Shown here: positions 1 to 13,064 of the stretch, in pieces | How the letters are laid out: every line of letters begins with the position of its first letter | How positions within the stretch are numbered: position 1 is the stretch's first letter | NCBI GenBank assembly: GCA_950295325.1 | Contig: OX485806.1 | Span: 38,996,001-39,060,000, forward strand | Reading direction: 5' to 3' | Origin: Polytrichum commune | Lineage: Eukaryota > Streptophyta > Polytrichopsida > Polytrichales > Polytrichaceae | Length of the DNA: 64,000 nt | Made by a program: the position numbers and the translations under genes | Notes under the pieces: generated by a model | What the model was told of the DNA's origin: nothing | Seen by the model: the letters and a program-made list of their open reading frames with translations, nothing else | Database searches by the model: none

Positions 1-3000
1 CATGATTTATGTTTTGTATATGTAGCAAAGGCATTTATCACATTAAATTAAGAAACTCAACATAAACACATGAGTTCATTTTCTAACTTGTCATTAGTAC
101 ATATACATTTTTTTTGTGTAAACTTCTTGTATATTGGGGGTTTAATTTCATAGTGACCCACACACGCCATTTAGATTCCCAATGAAGAGTCCACCCCTCG
201 GGGCTACGCCTCAACAATTGAAGCCACCTTGGTATTCAAAAGCCATAATTCTTGAGACTTGATCATAGAGATTCTATCACTCAGATAGACATGCTAAGAC
301 ATCCTACACCCTAGAACCTTAGATACGCATTTTGGAGGCAAGTTGTAGAAATTATTTAGAGGGATGCCACCAAAAGGGGCATTCCCAAGAACACTAGGGA
401 GATCCATGTCAACCCAAATTCCTTTTGTGGCCACCTTAAAACAAACTCATGCTAGCGGACACAAAGAGAGGCACCTCCATAATGAAAGACCCAACCATAC
501 TCCCATTTGTAGCACTTCATACACAAGGTGTTGTTCATTGATCGATGCACTTATTTTGCCTCTTATGTTGGTTGCAACAACACTATGGAGAAGCAACCGC
601 CATATCATATCCTCCTACTTATAAAAACAACAAGTGTTTCCTGAGTTGAATTCTTAGCAACTTCAAGTCTAAAATGGGCTCAAGGTTATCTTTTGATATT
701 CAATACCAAAAGTACACTCCTCAAGGGCCATATCCAAAAAGATATTGTGGAATTAAGCTTCTACGTTATGCATGCTTATAATGTCTTTGTTTCTATCTCC
801 TCAATAGAGACATTTGCCACCTCCACGTCCCCCTCATCTTGTTGGTTGTGTAGCCAATATTTGCTTCATGTCATCTTGTCTTCCATTTTGGTATCATGAA
901 GAGGTCAAATTGTCTCACGGGTGGTGTTAATGCAACTTAGTGTGGAGCTATATTTTCTTTTGTCAAATGTGATGGTGTGCACTTGCAACACACCTCTTCT
1001 AGCCTCATAATGACTCCCCCATTTTTATCCACTTGACATCCACTTTTATTGGGATTTCATACTATTGATGGCGGAAATTTTAGAGATCCGGTAGGCCATG
1101 TGGAGGTTGTCACTCATGCTTTTCATATTCTTTGGGCATAATTCCCTTGCACAACCGATCTCCCAAACCTCATGCAACTCGCAAAGAGAGTGATGCAACC
1201 CACTTCACCCAAATCCAATTGTGAATTCCATTCTTGAAGGGAAAGTCTTGAATATTATATGCCACCTTCAACAACAATTGAGCTAACTTTAGGGGGTGGC
1301 TAGTGGTAGCCATGCTCAATTTGAAATTGACTAATTCCTCCACTTTTGTCATGCTCAATAGTCATTTTTTGCCCCTCTTCCTATATCTATTTATTTCCAC
1401 TTAGGTGACACCTAAGTGTGCTCACTGGAATGATAAAACTTGAGCTTGCGGTGAGGATTTTCTCACTAACATCAACAAATTCAATGCCATATGCAAGTGC
1501 CTCTGAAATCCAAATCCAATTTCTCCTAAATTTATGCTTTTAGAGGGCGTACATAGATTTCTAAGGATGGTCCTACCCCATTCACCTATGATATTCTCAA
1601 GGGGAAGGGAAGTACATTCCTATGGGTAGAAGGAAGTCATTGCAATTAGTTGGAGTGGTTTACAAGGCCAAATTGTCATGTGATTGTCTATGTTGAGAGC
1701 TATGTGATAGCCTCATAATTCTCAAGGGGCAAGTTGATGGTAAGCTATAGGCTGCCCAAGTTGAGCCGCATGAGACCCTACAACCACCTTCCCTTGAGAG
1801 TGTCAATGCAAAGACTAAAACCTATTAATTATTGCCACACAACCCAAATTTAAGGTATGTAAGCTATTGCTCCTTGATTTGAATAATGTCAAGTTTGATG
1901 TTATTAGTGAAGACCGATTATACTTCAACTCCTTTTGCATTCATTGCTTGTTGATGTTATATCAATTTCTCGGTATTTACGGGACTCCTCAAACTAACAA
2001 AGTTATTTGTAAAGTCCCTTGAAGAAAGATGAAAGCCAAAAACCCTAAGTCTGATCCTTCTTCGATGATTTTTTTTAACTGAAACATTGTATGCTCATCG
2101 TATGTCGGAGCTTATTATGAAAGTTGGGTGAAGCGTTTGGGACCTCCTCTTGCCAAACCAAAAACTTAGGATTTGAATTAGGGTATGCCCATGAGACCCA
2201 CCAACCTGAATCCCAAATTAGCCTATCCAAGGCTAGCTTGGCTCAGCCAACCAAGTACTACGAGACAAGCTAGAAATTTGATTTTCAACAACCCAACACC
2301 ACTCTTTGAGTATGGTAAATTAAGCATTGAAAAAACTTGACATTATGCATAAGCTCTCATACTTGTGTTTTAGCCAACTCGATGGGAGTTTGATGCCACG
2401 ACTTTTACAAATAGCTTGAGTGAGCTCCATTTATTCTAAATCAACTATGATTTTGGCCTAGGTCATGTGGGATACATTCTTATTTATGAGAAACGATAGG
2501 TATAGGACATAAGGTACCCAAGTACGTAACTCCCGTATTATATGGCCCTGATTATAATCACTTATAATGCATTTTAGTCCAATCTCAAGTGATGAAATTT
2601 GTTTTAATGTAGGAAACTCTTGTAGTCCCTCTAATAATAAATCAAAAATATAATTATATATAGGACATGAATATTCCTTGAATCATATAATTGCATTAAA
2701 ATTTATATAAAATTTTAATACATGTACCATAGGTCAAAGTACCCAACTTTTTGGGTATTTTAAATAAAAAATTAATAGTTTTATTTTAAATAAAACATCG
2801 CCAATGACTTTTGAATTTTAATTGGAGCCAACTACTTGTGTGGATTTTTCAAATTTATGCATAGGTTTTAAAATAGGTGATTATGTTCTTTAAATATGTT
2901 GCAAAGTTTTTTTAAATAAATAATTATGCAACCCAAAAATCTTAAATACCTCATTTTATTTAACTTGGTCTTCACCCAAATTTTTGGTCCTTTTATTTTT

Positions 3001-3400
3001 GTATAATTTGATATAATTTTTACAAAAACCATCCTCTAAGTTGTTTGAATTTGATGCCCTCTACGTATAATATAGGATTTGTGTACCCGAGATAAGGTAT
3101 TGAGGCCTTAAAGTAACACGTTTTCTTTGGTGACACTTAATTTTAATCCTTAAGCCTCAACAAGTTAGTGCAATATTGCCATCAAGTCATTGTTAAAAGT
3201 GATTAATCATATGTTGCAATAAGTATTAAATAACAACACTTGGGCCATTCCATAATAGCGATGTAAGAAGGATGCAAGAACATGTTTAGAAAAGCACCAA
3301 CTATGGTCAATCACAATGGCTAATCAGGATCTATATGCTCAACGAGGTGGTGTACAAAGCCATCCACAAAAGGGCGACAACATCTTCATAGATGACTCTC
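1..3400. other. AT-rich intergenic DNA without a supportable gene
   Basis: The short open frames here have no recognisable motif and no clear splice signals, and they look like chance frames in decayed repeat DNA. The one structured part is a repeat copy at about 1880-2330, listed separately. Plain AT-rich sequence follows from about 2550 to 3300. Confidence 0.6.
1880..2330 (-). repeat. Diverged dispersed repeat, copy 1 of 2
   Basis: The reverse complement of this stretch aligns by eye with 60890-61310. Shared landmarks, in order, are a run meaning 'gttgggctattgaaaa', 'ctagcttgtc', 'ggctagccttg', 'gatttaggatggtgggt', 'aagaggaggt' and 'cacccaactttca'. I estimate roughly two thirds identity. 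No terminal repeats or coding motif identify the class, so it is an old dispersed repeat of unknown type. Confidence 0.5.
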
Positions 3401-3409
3401 ACTTACGGT

Positions 3410-3782
3410 GAGTTTCCATGTAGGTTGTTTGTCCTCTAGATTCTAGAAAATAATGGGTCGGAGGTGTTCGCATCTACTTAAGCACAAGCTACCATTCAAC
3501 CACGTTTTGGCAGTCCACTAGAATGTGGAGGGTTGTGGATACGGGCCACTAGACTTCCATGCGCCCACTAAAGAATCTTTAACCTACAAGTCTTGGTCAC
3601 TGAAGGTTTTGAAGACTTGATTTAGAAAGAGGATGAGGTTAGTAGGCTGGCCCAAATTTGAGAAGATGGGAGTCACTAGTTAGCACATACGAACCCTACC
3701 CCACCAAATTCCCTCTACATTTGGACAAGGTTGTCCGTATTCACACTAGAATCTGGTGGGCGAGTCTACATGGAAACTCACC
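3410..3782. mobile_element. Degenerate MITE-like element with imperfect TIRs
   Basis: The left end at about 3410-3455 (GGTGAGTTTCCATGTAG, then CTAGATTCTAG) is matched by the reverse complement of the right end at about 3738-3782 (GGTGAGTTTCCATGTAG, then CCAGATTCTAG). There is no coding capacity beyond chance frames. I see no clean target-site duplication, so the superfamily is not assigned. Confidence 0.45.
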
Positions 3783-4167
3783 CCTAGCAATTCAACATCA
3801 AAAGACCCCCCCCCCCAAGTTGATAGTAGAAGGCTCTTTCCTCAAGAGAACTTTGAGAATTTATGTAGGTTGCATATGAATTTATTATTATTATTTTGAT
3901 TTTTTATTTGGTAAACTTTGTAGAGATTCGGTCGTCTATGGAATTTCTTTGAAAGTTTTCCAAGCTACTTAACATTCCCGAAATAGAAAAGTTTCTTAAT
4001 GTGTCACTTTAATCCCTCAGTACCTTATGCTTCAACTCCATTTAGGAATGAAGAGACTCCCTTGCATGATTCTTTAGCTCCTTTTGGGATCCACCATTTT
4101 GATGCATAGATAAAGTTTGCCTAAACACATTAACATGTATGTTGTAACTTACTTCTCTGGGCAACCT

Positions 4168-4549
4168 AGGGCCACTTTACACCTAGAGGCCGGGCCAATT
4201 CCCCTTGAGGCCGATTACATGAAATTTGAGCCCCTTTTGTGTTGGAGGCTGGCCTCAACTACACATTATAATAAGATTATAATGGGGGCCAATTTTCCCA
4301 TATGTAAAGGCCTTAGGGCCAAGAAGCTAGGCCGATTCCATAAATCTAGCATAATCTAGCATAGATCCGTTCATATTTCCACATAATTCAATGAATATGG
4401 TTTGTTTAAAATATCATGTTTTATTAAATAAAAGTATTTTTTAATTGAAATTTGACATTGGCCCCGAGGCCAAGAATTGGCCTTCCATTTTGGGTGCAGC
4501 CAATTCAATACCACCAAATTGGCCCGGCCTCTAGGTGTAAAGTGGCCCT
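4168..4549. mobile_element. MITE with perfect 33-bp terminal inverted repeats
   Basis: Bases 4168-4200 (beginning AGGGCCACTTTACACC) are the exact reverse complement of 4517-4549. The 382-bp unit is AT-rich inside with GC-rich ends and repeats a GGCC-containing motif several times. No transposase is encoded, and the open frames across it are by-products. Flanks show no convincing target duplication. Perfect TIRs suggest a relatively recent insertion of a non-autonomous DNA transposon. Confidence 0.75.
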
Positions 4550-4847
4550 TACACTAGTTGCTGCACATAATTACCATTCAAAGTTGGGCATTGATGCTCG
4601 GCAATGTGTATGTTTGACAAATTTTATTTGATGTTCAACTTCAAATCCAAAGTGTCATGTAATGTTTTCATAAATGAAAAGGAATGTTAATTGACATCTA
4701 TATTTTCTTCTAAAATGTCACCTCAATGTCACATGTCAAGTAGTATGTGTTATTTCAATTTATAAAGTGTCAATTGATGTGTGCGTTTTTTTTCCACAAG
4801 TCACACTACATGTCAAATTCTAAATTGCGTGTGTCAATTGACATGCT

Positions 4848-4871
4848 TTTTTTTTTTTTTTTTTTTTTTTT
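4848..4871. repeat. Poly-T tract
   Basis: An uninterrupted T run of about 24 bases. No LINE or SINE body could be recognised next to it. Confidence 0.8.
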
Positions 4872-5089
4872 GGTACAAGTTTTTGTGTGTCAAATGTCAA
4901 AAACTTGCAAATACTTTGTCAAAAATACACACTGAGGCTTGGGAACTTGCATTTGAGTGTACCTCTTGTACCAGTATAGAATCCCTGGAATTATCTGAAA
5001 TCAAGAGTGTTATTATTTTTTGTTTGATTTGGCACCATAATTTGTTTTGAAGACCTCAAATCAATGTAGTTCAAGTCTTTTGAAATGAA

Positions 5090-5190
5090 TTGATCACAAA
5101 CCCAAAGGGGTTGTATGTTTATGTTGGATGGATGAGAGGTACATTTGGATGCGATTATTTCCCTCTCTCCTAATGTGTTTGGGGCATGAA
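5090..5190 (-). repeat. Isolated relative of the 61.7-62.1 kb tandem unit
   Basis: The stretch GTTGGATGGATGAGAGG followed by a GCGATTATTTCCCTCTCTCC-like segment resembles the reverse complement of the tandem units at 61706-62100. It is short and diverged. Confidence 0.35.
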
Positions 5191-5322
5191 GTTGCAATCG
5201 GTTTGTGCTAGAAGACTACATTATACCTCCCATGTACTATGGTTCAAAATGTTTATCTGCATTTGAGTGGAGTTGACCATAGACTCTACAATATTGGGTC
5301 GATATGGGGCGTTAAACCATAA

Positions 5323-5353
5323 AATCTATCTATCTATCTATCTATCTATCTAT
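5323..5353. repeat. (ATCT)n microsatellite
   Basis: About eight near-perfect tetranucleotide repeats of the CTAT/ATCT series. Confidence 0.9.
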
Positions 5354-5568
5354 AGTTCAAGACAATTCCACCATTTGCAATCAACCCACATAAATAATCT
5401 TGCAAATAAGAAGGTGGCATGGGGCACTTGATGCTATAAGACAATTAATATAAGTCTATCCAGTTAACATGGCATGTCAATTTTTATGAGAGACTTTGTA
5501 ATTTCAGGTTGCACATTTTGTTGTGAAAGAAGTTGCAACTTGGTGGCAAGACTTGATATATGTGATTA

Positions 5569-5599
5569 ATTTATTTATATATATATATATATATATATT
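5569..5599. repeat. (AT)n microsatellite
   Basis: Alternating AT dinucleotides in an AT-rich stretch. Confidence 0.85.
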
Positions 5600-7607
5600 C
5601 ATTTGATGTGTAAGAATGGAAAGGTACCCTAAAAGGCCCAAGAGTATGGTTTGTACTTGTACGTGTAATTATCATTTATCAATCTATGTATGACTTATGT
5701 ATAATATATTGTTGTTGGGTCTAAAGATGCACTATGTACAACTATGGACGAAAGACTCTTGTAGAAATTGTCTCTTGCAAGTTTGATGTTGATTTTTATG
5801 GTTGATTCATTCCAACTAGGTCCTAGTGGACTCATTCGAGTTTTCTCATGCCAATTTTGAAGTCAAATCAACTTTCAAAAGCTGTATTCAAGGTATAAAA
5901 TAATTCATTGCATTTTCAACCTTCAAATGTATGAGGTTATGAGGGTAGATGAAGCTCTAGAGATCTTTAATCTATATATAATTTGATACATTGAGGTCCA
6001 CTTGGAACTTCATAGTTTCACTACATTGAAAATTTAGTTTGGCATAAATATTAGTGTTGCCTTTCCAATGTGTGAATTGTTGAGGAGGAGAATTGAGAAA
6101 TCTATTACGATTGGATTGAACATCATGTTCTTGACATACCCAATACTTACAAGGTTTTTGGTTGTGTTCTCATTATTTAGCAATGCAAATTATTGAGTTG
6201 AAGAAGGACGAAGAACTTCCACTAGCCTATTTTGGCATATTATTAGAATTGACTTTGAGTCTCTTTTTTGATATGTTACAACTAAAAGGTCACCTTTATA
6301 AAAGGCAAGGCTTGTGAGATATGTTCCTTAATGGATTGACAATAAATGGATCCACAAAATACTAATGCCCTTCTCTCCAAAATCAACCACACCTAGATGG
6401 ACTAAGATCCATTATACCTTTAGCACATACTTAGCATAATCGGTTTGGGTGGGGGGGTTACCTAGTTGTGTTATGGCTCCAACACTCTTGATTTTGAGAA
6501 ATCATAGCATTAACATCGTAGCTCATAAATTTCCATAGGTTGTTGATAAAATCTCATATCACATGTGCAAATCCATGATAAATTTAAGTTGGGAATCATG
6601 GAAAACATAAATTTCAACACTTAAGACATGTTGATCTCAACCCTATGTTGACTATGAGAGCCCCACATGCTCTCTCTCAAAACGAGAAGCCAACATGGAG
6701 GAAGCAACTTTTCTTGCCCAATGATGTTGCCCACTGCAAAGATCAACCGTCTTTACTAATGTTGGCAACACCCGAACCAAACATGCTTTAATAATGGCAT
6801 TCAAGCCCAAATTGAGACACCCATCATCCAATTAACGAACTTTAACCACCTCTAGAATAGGCATATGAAATTTGCACATAATATATGATGTGTTTTGAAT
6901 ATTGTACGCAACCATTTATGCTTTTATTTATAGTCCTCATACATACCATCATTTAAATTTAGACAAAAGATTTCCACTAGATGTTCCAACTATAGAACTT
7001 CACCCTTGCAACTGTTGGATCGAATCAAATTTTGTTGGACAAAATATATGTTTTTCTTTCAAGATCTTCAAAATGGAGTTAGTGCCCACATATAAGTGGT
7101 TGATCATAAAACATGTTGATGATAGTGAGTTGAATTGGCCTCTGACATCATGGTGGTATGAAGTTCCAAGTTCATTGGAATGGACATGAGGGCAATAAAG
7201 GGATAACCTTTAGGTACATACTTAAGACAAATAGTTGTTAATAAACTATCTTGATAAGTGAAATTATAATTTTCTTACCTTTTTGCAATTCATTGTAAGA
7301 TTTGGTAGAGAAAATGACAAAACATGTAGTTAATATATGTCTATTATGTTATTTAGACCCTATAATTCATGCTAGATTTAACAAATATAGATGCTATCCT
7401 TCTTTTTGGATACATATTATATATTGTTTAAACAATATAATGTAGTTGTCAACACCACCACCACCACCAACAACAACAACATCAAGAAAATATCAATTAA
7501 GTTTACATTGGCTCATAAGATCACTCAAGATTGGTCAAGTAACATATGCTTCAATGTATGGAAAATTGTGATGATGTCATGATCTCCGTTTTGTCATATA
7601 TCAAGGC

Positions 7608-7651
<44 letters not shown>

Positions 7652-8800
7652 AAGGCTTTGAGATTATCATCAAGACAACAATTTGATCCAATATTCATTC
7701 TTAGTTGTGGTAGGCCAAACAAACATCCTAGTATTGTTGAGTGATGTCATGCTTCATGCGGAACTAACTTAATTTCACTCAGATTAGTTTCTTCATCAAT
7801 GTATCCTTAGGGATTGCACAATTATGCTAGAGTGGGAGCTATGTGCATGCAAGATCTCTAAGTATTCAATTCCTCTAAATACAAAATTTTCATAAGCAAT
7901 AATAATATTATGCCTACAAATCATAGACTACATAATAGCCATATGTACATATATATTAATTTTGAAAATGTTAGAATAAAAAATATCTCAATCATGTATA
8001 AAAGAAGCTTTTGAAAGAGAATAGGTCTTCCTTGTATATTTGTCGATACAAAACGATATACAAAGATAGTCATGGCATAAATTTTCATCCGATGGCAAAT
8101 GAAGCTCATACCTTCCTTGTATAAATGCTTAAAAACCACCTTTTGTTAAGTAGTCATAGGAGTTTTTCCATCCATTGGATGCAACTTGTACATGTTTGTC
8201 TCCACTATAATACTCCAGTGATGACAAGGGCGATGATGGCATTTAACTCTACCACCACATGGTCTATTACATCAAATTTTCACATGGAGCCAAAGACGAG
8301 GCAACGTCTTTCCTTCTTTCTTTGATGTCATACCCATGTTTCAGGTGGCTCTAAGCACCCTTAAATTGTGATGGAGCAAATCTTTGGAAGACGCGAATAA
8401 ACTTCACCAAGGGCCCACCCCACAAGTAGCCCTTGAGGGAAGGGAAGGGAAGGTGGGCAAAGGGGGCCCAACTAATTAAGGCCCATAAAAAGGAGACGAA
8501 ACCGTCATTGAATATCTAATACACAATTAGACACCTAGTATTGTGAGTTGAAAGGTAGCGTGGGTAGAAAACACCGTGGCTCATTGTATTTCATGTCTGG
8601 GGTGAATATCAAGGTGGCTAATACAAAGAAATTACTAAAATTCAAATATAATATGGTAAAATGTTAAACAAACATTGTAGTGTAATATGGATATTATAAA
8701 TTTCAAAGTAGAGTTCTTCATGGTCTTGTAGAAAGCAAAGGTTGCACATTTCACATAGTTTGGAACACATGAAAAAGTGGGGTCTCAAAATGGTATGAGC
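5600..8800. other. AT-rich intergenic stretch without a recognisable gene
   Basis: Apart from a (CT)n microsatellite at 7612-7650 nothing could be assigned. The 95-codon frame near 6902-7189 has no recognisable motif, signal peptide or splice context and is not called. Confidence 0.55.
7612..7650. repeat. (CT)n microsatellite
   Basis: Uninterrupted CT dinucleotide run of about 19 units. Confidence 0.9.
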
Positions 8801-9455
8801 TAAGAAAAGTTACATTGACCAATTGTGTAGAATAGCTGCTCCAAAGTCTGTCGGTAGCGGTTACTTTCTCGTTATTACCTGCCCAATAATCACAAGGCAC
8901 GTTTCGCTAGTTTACCTTCTGCCGACAACCCACTCCGGGCCTTTTACCCGGAGCCTTCTTCGCTCTGTAGCTAGAGGCTGGCGAGGCTGGTTATTTAGAA
9001 TGGCGAAGTCCCGAGGCTTTTCATCGCAAGTCCGAAAACCGAGAGCGTCTGCTTCTACTTGAAGCCTGGCATTGGAGCAGACCTGCACAAGTTTGGTGAA
9101 GATATTGAAGAAGCTGGAGTTGGAGTTGGGTGCAGTTGCAACTGGTGGGGACGATTTGCTGGGCTACTGGAGGGTGGTAGGGTGAGTGTCGATTTGTGGC
9201 AACTATGGAGGATTTAGTAGGAATTAGTTGTGCACTTCTCGAAGGTGAGTCGTTGGCGCGGTTAAAGAGTGGATGCCCTGGCTGATCAGTTACAGTGGTT
9301 GTTGTGTTTGCTGCTTGCTTCTGTTTCGGTGAGGTTTCCACAGAGTTGTAAGCCTTCCTCTTGTTTTTCGGTTCTCTGTTGCAAATGGCTCCGAGATTGG
9401 GTTGCAATCAGAGCGTATTCGAGTTTGTCTGTGAAAAATGTCGGCTGTCTGCACA

Positions 9456-9511
9456 CGCAGAGAGAGAGAGAGAAGGGGGGGGGGGGGGGGCGGGGCGGCG
9501 GGGCGGGGGGG
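9456..9511. repeat. (GA)n and poly-G low-complexity tract
   Basis: A short GA microsatellite runs directly into a G-rich tract broken by a few C and A bases. The tract could form G-quadruplexes in the 5' region of the AP2-like gene. Confidence 0.85.
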
Positions 9512-10357
9512 ATGAGAAGTCGAGTTTGGGGCGAAGGAATTTGCTGTTGCAATTTTGGCGACATTTGAAAATTGGGTTTTGTAGAGTTTGCTCGGTTGAT
9601 GGCGCACTGGGATGCCTCATGGATGGATGCGTGTGGGGTCGTTGTCGTTTCCTCGTCCTTTTTGTTCGAGTTTCGACCCTCTAATTTTTCCAATTTTTGC
9701 TTCTTGCATTAAATATTATGGAAATGGTCCTTGGTTAGGTCATCGCTGAATTTGAATTTGTATTGGAATTATCTGCTGAAAGAGATCTGCTTCTAATCTC
9801 CTCTAATATGGAAGTGGCTAGTATAAGTTCCCGATGAATGCGGTCTGTCTGCAGCTTGTCTGCGGAGAGAGAGTGTAGAGAGAGAAAATGAGGAAGAAGT
9901 CGGTGACGAATCCGAGGTCTGAGATAGAGAAGTGCCCTACGAGTTGCTAAATATTCCTCCCCTTTCTGCAACCGCAGCCATCCCGGGGAGGGTTACACTT
10001 TGCCTCGCCTTCAATCATCTTATCCTAAACATCTGGGACTGGTCGTGAATGTTCGTCTGCACATGTCCTAAACTTCGAGGCACTCCGGTAACGGATGCCT
10101 TGACATGTTTTGACTGGATCAAGTATAGAGAGGTTTAACCTCTTGCACTGGATTAAGTTGGGTTGCAACTTAAAATTTCTTTCTCTTTCTACTGTTATCA
10201 AAAACCCGTGGGCTAGGATTGATTGCAGAGTTGTGCAATTCGGTACGCATTTTGGTGGTCGACATTTCTTTAAGCGTTCGACAGTCGGGAACTATGGGTG
10301 TAGCGTAGTGCCGGTTTAGGGTTGAGTGCGGCGGCTTCAAAGATATGAGTCCTAATA

Positions 10358-10385
10358 GTCTCTCTCTCTCTCTCTCTCTCTCTCT
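10358..10385. repeat. (CT)n microsatellite in the 5' region of AP2-like gene 1
   Basis: About 14 CT units, about 290 bp upstream of the proposed first coding exon. CT/GA tracts are common in plant 5' UTRs and core promoters. A role here is not shown. Confidence 0.8.
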
Positions 10386-10671
10386 CATGCTAATGGGTAT
10401 CAACTTTATCGATCTGCCTATTGTGCAGTTGCTGCGAGGATCTGAGGTTGTGTTGGTCGTGGCGGCTTTGTAGATGAGCGTTTATGTTTTGTCGATTTTC
10501 TTGTTCGAGTCTACACCATATCTTCGATCTTCTTGGACTGAGAGTAGAGACGAACGAGTGGAGTCTCTCCTAAAGCGTTCCTTCTGCGTTGTTGAAATTT
10601 GAAGCGGGTAGTAGGTAATGCAATCTGTGTTGTTGTACTGACTTTGTTGTTGCAGGACCTGCACTCGCTCG

Positions 10672-12215
10672 ATGAGAAGGACGTTCGTGGTTTGTTTCTC
10701 GACAACGTTGGCGATGAGGAGAATTTGCAAGAGGTAAGCACATCGGATCCGGCCTGTCCACTTTCCTTTTCATGAATTATGCGTTGTCTGGAAGCACTAG
10801 TGTTGAGTGCTTTCTGACTACCAGAACGTGGAGATGTTTTGGCAATCCTGCAATTCGAGAGGAGAATGAATGTATGGCACCACCCACCCACCCATAAGCT
10901 ATGGGAGAGGCGGCTTGAACATAGAGAAGATGGTCTCTCTTGCTTCTCCCCTCTCCTTTGTAGGGATAACCTATGGAGAGGATGCTTGACCATGGAGAGG
11001 AAGATAATCTTTTTTGATAAACTTTCTTGCTCCTCTCTCGTTTTTATGGAGGGTGTGGCGAGGGAGGCTTGACCATGGGGAAGATGGTTTCTCTTACTTT
11101 TCTCCACTGCTTTCTATAGATTAGGTATGGAGGGGAGGCCTGAGCATGGAGAAGAAGATGATCTCTCTTGCTCTTCTCCTCCTCTCATCTACAGCGCCCC
11201 TCGTCCTCATCTTAAGTGGGAGTTAACTTAAGTTCCACATGGCTCTATTTAGTTCCTTACATGAAGATCTCGTTAAGTTAGTCCTATTTTCATGAAACCT
11301 TACATGTCAGACTGGTTTTGAGTAAAACTTGACACTTGTTTCTCCTGCATCTTTTGGTGCAGACCGCATTCAAGTGCTAAAGGCATCGTTGTATTAACAG
11401 AGAAGGGGAAAGGAAGCATAAAGGACTTGCATCCGGGGCTTTATGAACCAAGTGGCCGTGTGAAGGGTTGGAGGGTAGAGTTTCGGCTCCGATCTCCGGA
11501 TCGCGCAAAGATGTGGTTGGGCACCTTCAAGTCGAAGGAGAAGGCGATGCGTGCGTACGATGCTTCCCAATATTTTCTTGGCCGATCACCACACTATTAC
11601 GTTCACCCACCGGGGTTTTTTTGCGAGCCTGTCCGGGACCTGAAAGGAGATGAACTCAAACTATACGTCAAAGAGATGGCTACAAAGTACGCCGAGAGCA
11701 CCAAGAAGATGCCCCTTCGTGCTCCATTTCCAGATTCTGGATGCGGAATCTATCAAGAAGACGAAGAAAAACAAGAATCTTGCCAGGAAGATTCTGCTCC
11801 GGAACCCAGTGACGAACTTGGTGTCATTGACTACGAGGTCGCCGGAGCTGTGGACACAGTATCAATTCCTGTCGAAGCACCCTCTCCTTCCACCTCGCAA
11901 TATCGAGATTTTGGAGAGGTCGAGTCGCAGCACAACGATCAGCATCCTGATGTGGAGATGGATATGGACGCCTTTAGTTTCACAGATTTGTTGGGAGGGA
12001 ACTATTATCCGGATTATTCCATCCCAAACAACATGTTAGACTTCTTCGACCCGATCCAAGGTATATGGGGGCCTGATCTTCATGCCGGTTGTAAGTGCGA
12101 TTCAACGTGCGAATTTGCCTTCCATGATTCTGGCAAAGTGCACATGGACACGAAGAGCAACGATCCCTTGCAACAACTTGCAGAGTTCCACTCAGCCACT
12201 CGTATGGTTGGCTGA
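10672..12215 (+). CDS. AP2/ERF-like domain transcription factor (gene 1)
   Basis: Proposed exons are 10672-10733 and 11363-12215, giving 304 residues. The donor GAG|GTAAGC and the pyrimidine-rich acceptor TTTTGGTGCAG|AC join in phase, and the second exon is open to the TGA at 12213. An atypical AP2-like DNA-binding region spans roughly residues 45-105, with WRVEFR, MWLGTFKSKEKAMRAYDAS and GRSPHYYVHPP matching the second half of the AP2 fold (WLGTF..AYDAA). The usual N-terminal YRGVRxRPWG is not recognisable. The acidic C-terminal half (DVEMDMDAFSFTDLLGG) looks like an activation region. A nuclear transcription factor is inferred. The 5' end is the weak point: exon 10656-10733 is also open in another frame, which reads into a stop if spliced at 11362. 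The related gene lies at 37628-42039 on the same strand. Confidence 0.72.
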
Positions 12216-12700
12216 TGAGAGAATCCCCAGAGGATAAATCACGCGAGATTTGGAATTGGACAGAGAGCTGCAACGAGTCTGTTTTCAAATTTCTGATCCT
12301 CTGGAAAATTTCCAATTTGGTGATGCTCAGATCTGGCGGGTGGCTAGAGTAAGGGGTCTTAATCCAGTGACTGTTTGAACATAGCCATTTGCTTTGGTAC
12401 TGCAGGTCCTCGTCCTCAAGTCTGGTTTATAATATAGCACGGCTGCTAGAGAGTGTCTTGATCCGGAGGTTGTCAAGCGGATTCAATTTGCAGCACCAAA
12501 TGTTGCCATATGTCGTAAAGGAAAAGAAAAGAAAAGAAAAAGCATAGATGGTTTCTTCAATGACTGAATTAGAGCATGTTTGCTTGAATGAATTACCCAA
12601 TGAAACATGTCGAAGGTGCAATGCGTACCAACTATAGGCAGTCTCTATTAGGCACCTCTAGAGGGGATTTACTACCCGAGGTTAAGAGAACTGTTAAGTA
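12216..12700 (+). other. Probable 3' UTR of AP2-like gene 1
   Basis: Non-coding sequence follows the TGA and remains GC-richer than the intergenic DNA until about 12.65 kb, with an A/G-rich run near 12523. No clear polyadenylation signal could be picked out. Confidence 0.35.
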
Positions 12701-13064
12701 GGCAATATTGGGGCTGTTTTCTTAAATGTTTTTAATTTCATTTTTTATATATAAATTTTATGTCTAGCTTCCTTTTGTTGGAAGTAAGGTATGTAAAGTA
12801 TTTTGTAGGAATTTGGTGAAGATTTACAAAAGATTCTTTATTGAAGTTTATTTCAATTTAAGATCTTCCAAATTCTTGTTGGAATGGTTGTGAATTCTGC
12901 CACAAACCCTTACAGTCAAAGGGTTCACTTTACAGCCTTGTATCTCGAAGACTACACTAAATATACCAATTAGTGAGTGGGAAATTAGTGAAGGTGATAC
13001 TAAATTCCTTCATGCTTTGAACTAGTGCCACCAAAAGATTTAGGAAGCATTGTTCATCTCGACA

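Larger units (their letters stand above)
8820..10655 (+). promoter_or_regulatory. GC-richer promoter and 5' UTR region of AP2-like gene 1
   Basis: Base composition changes sharply near 8.8 kb from AT-rich repeat DNA to GC- and CpG-richer sequence that lasts until the AP2 gene. It contains (GA)n next to poly-G at 9456-9511, (CT)n at 10358-10385, a short GC hairpin near 8934-8954, and short upstream ATG frames (for example from 9001). A strong donor-like site, AAG|GTGAGT, lies near 9243, so spliced 5' UTR exons are likely. Long antisense frames here (proline- or serine-rich) come from the low-complexity tracts. The exact transcription start cannot be placed. Confidence 0.5.

Noticed and set aside
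4117-4359. 80-codon + strand frame
   Set aside because: It starts just outside and runs into the MITE at 4168-4549, and it has no motif.
6902-7189. 95-codon + strand frame
   Set aside because: No domain, no splice or promoter context, and typical of AT-rich chance frames here.
9021-9693. Overlapping 100-135 codon frames on both strands, some proline- or serine-rich
   Set aside because: They run through GA and poly-G tracts in the promoter region of AP2-like gene 1. Composition explains the lack of stops, and no motif or splice context supports them.
10656-10733. Alternative reading frame of this exon (DLHSLDEKDVRGLFLDNVG...)
   Set aside because: It looks protein-like, but splicing to the strong acceptor at 11362 gives a stop after five codons. 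Only a weak acceptor at 11402 would rescue it. It remains an alternative first exon.
10511-11107. 198-codon minus-strand frame
   Set aside because: It overlaps the first exon and intron of AP2-like gene 1 antisense and has no recognisable domain. The sense strand has splice sites and an AP2 domain.
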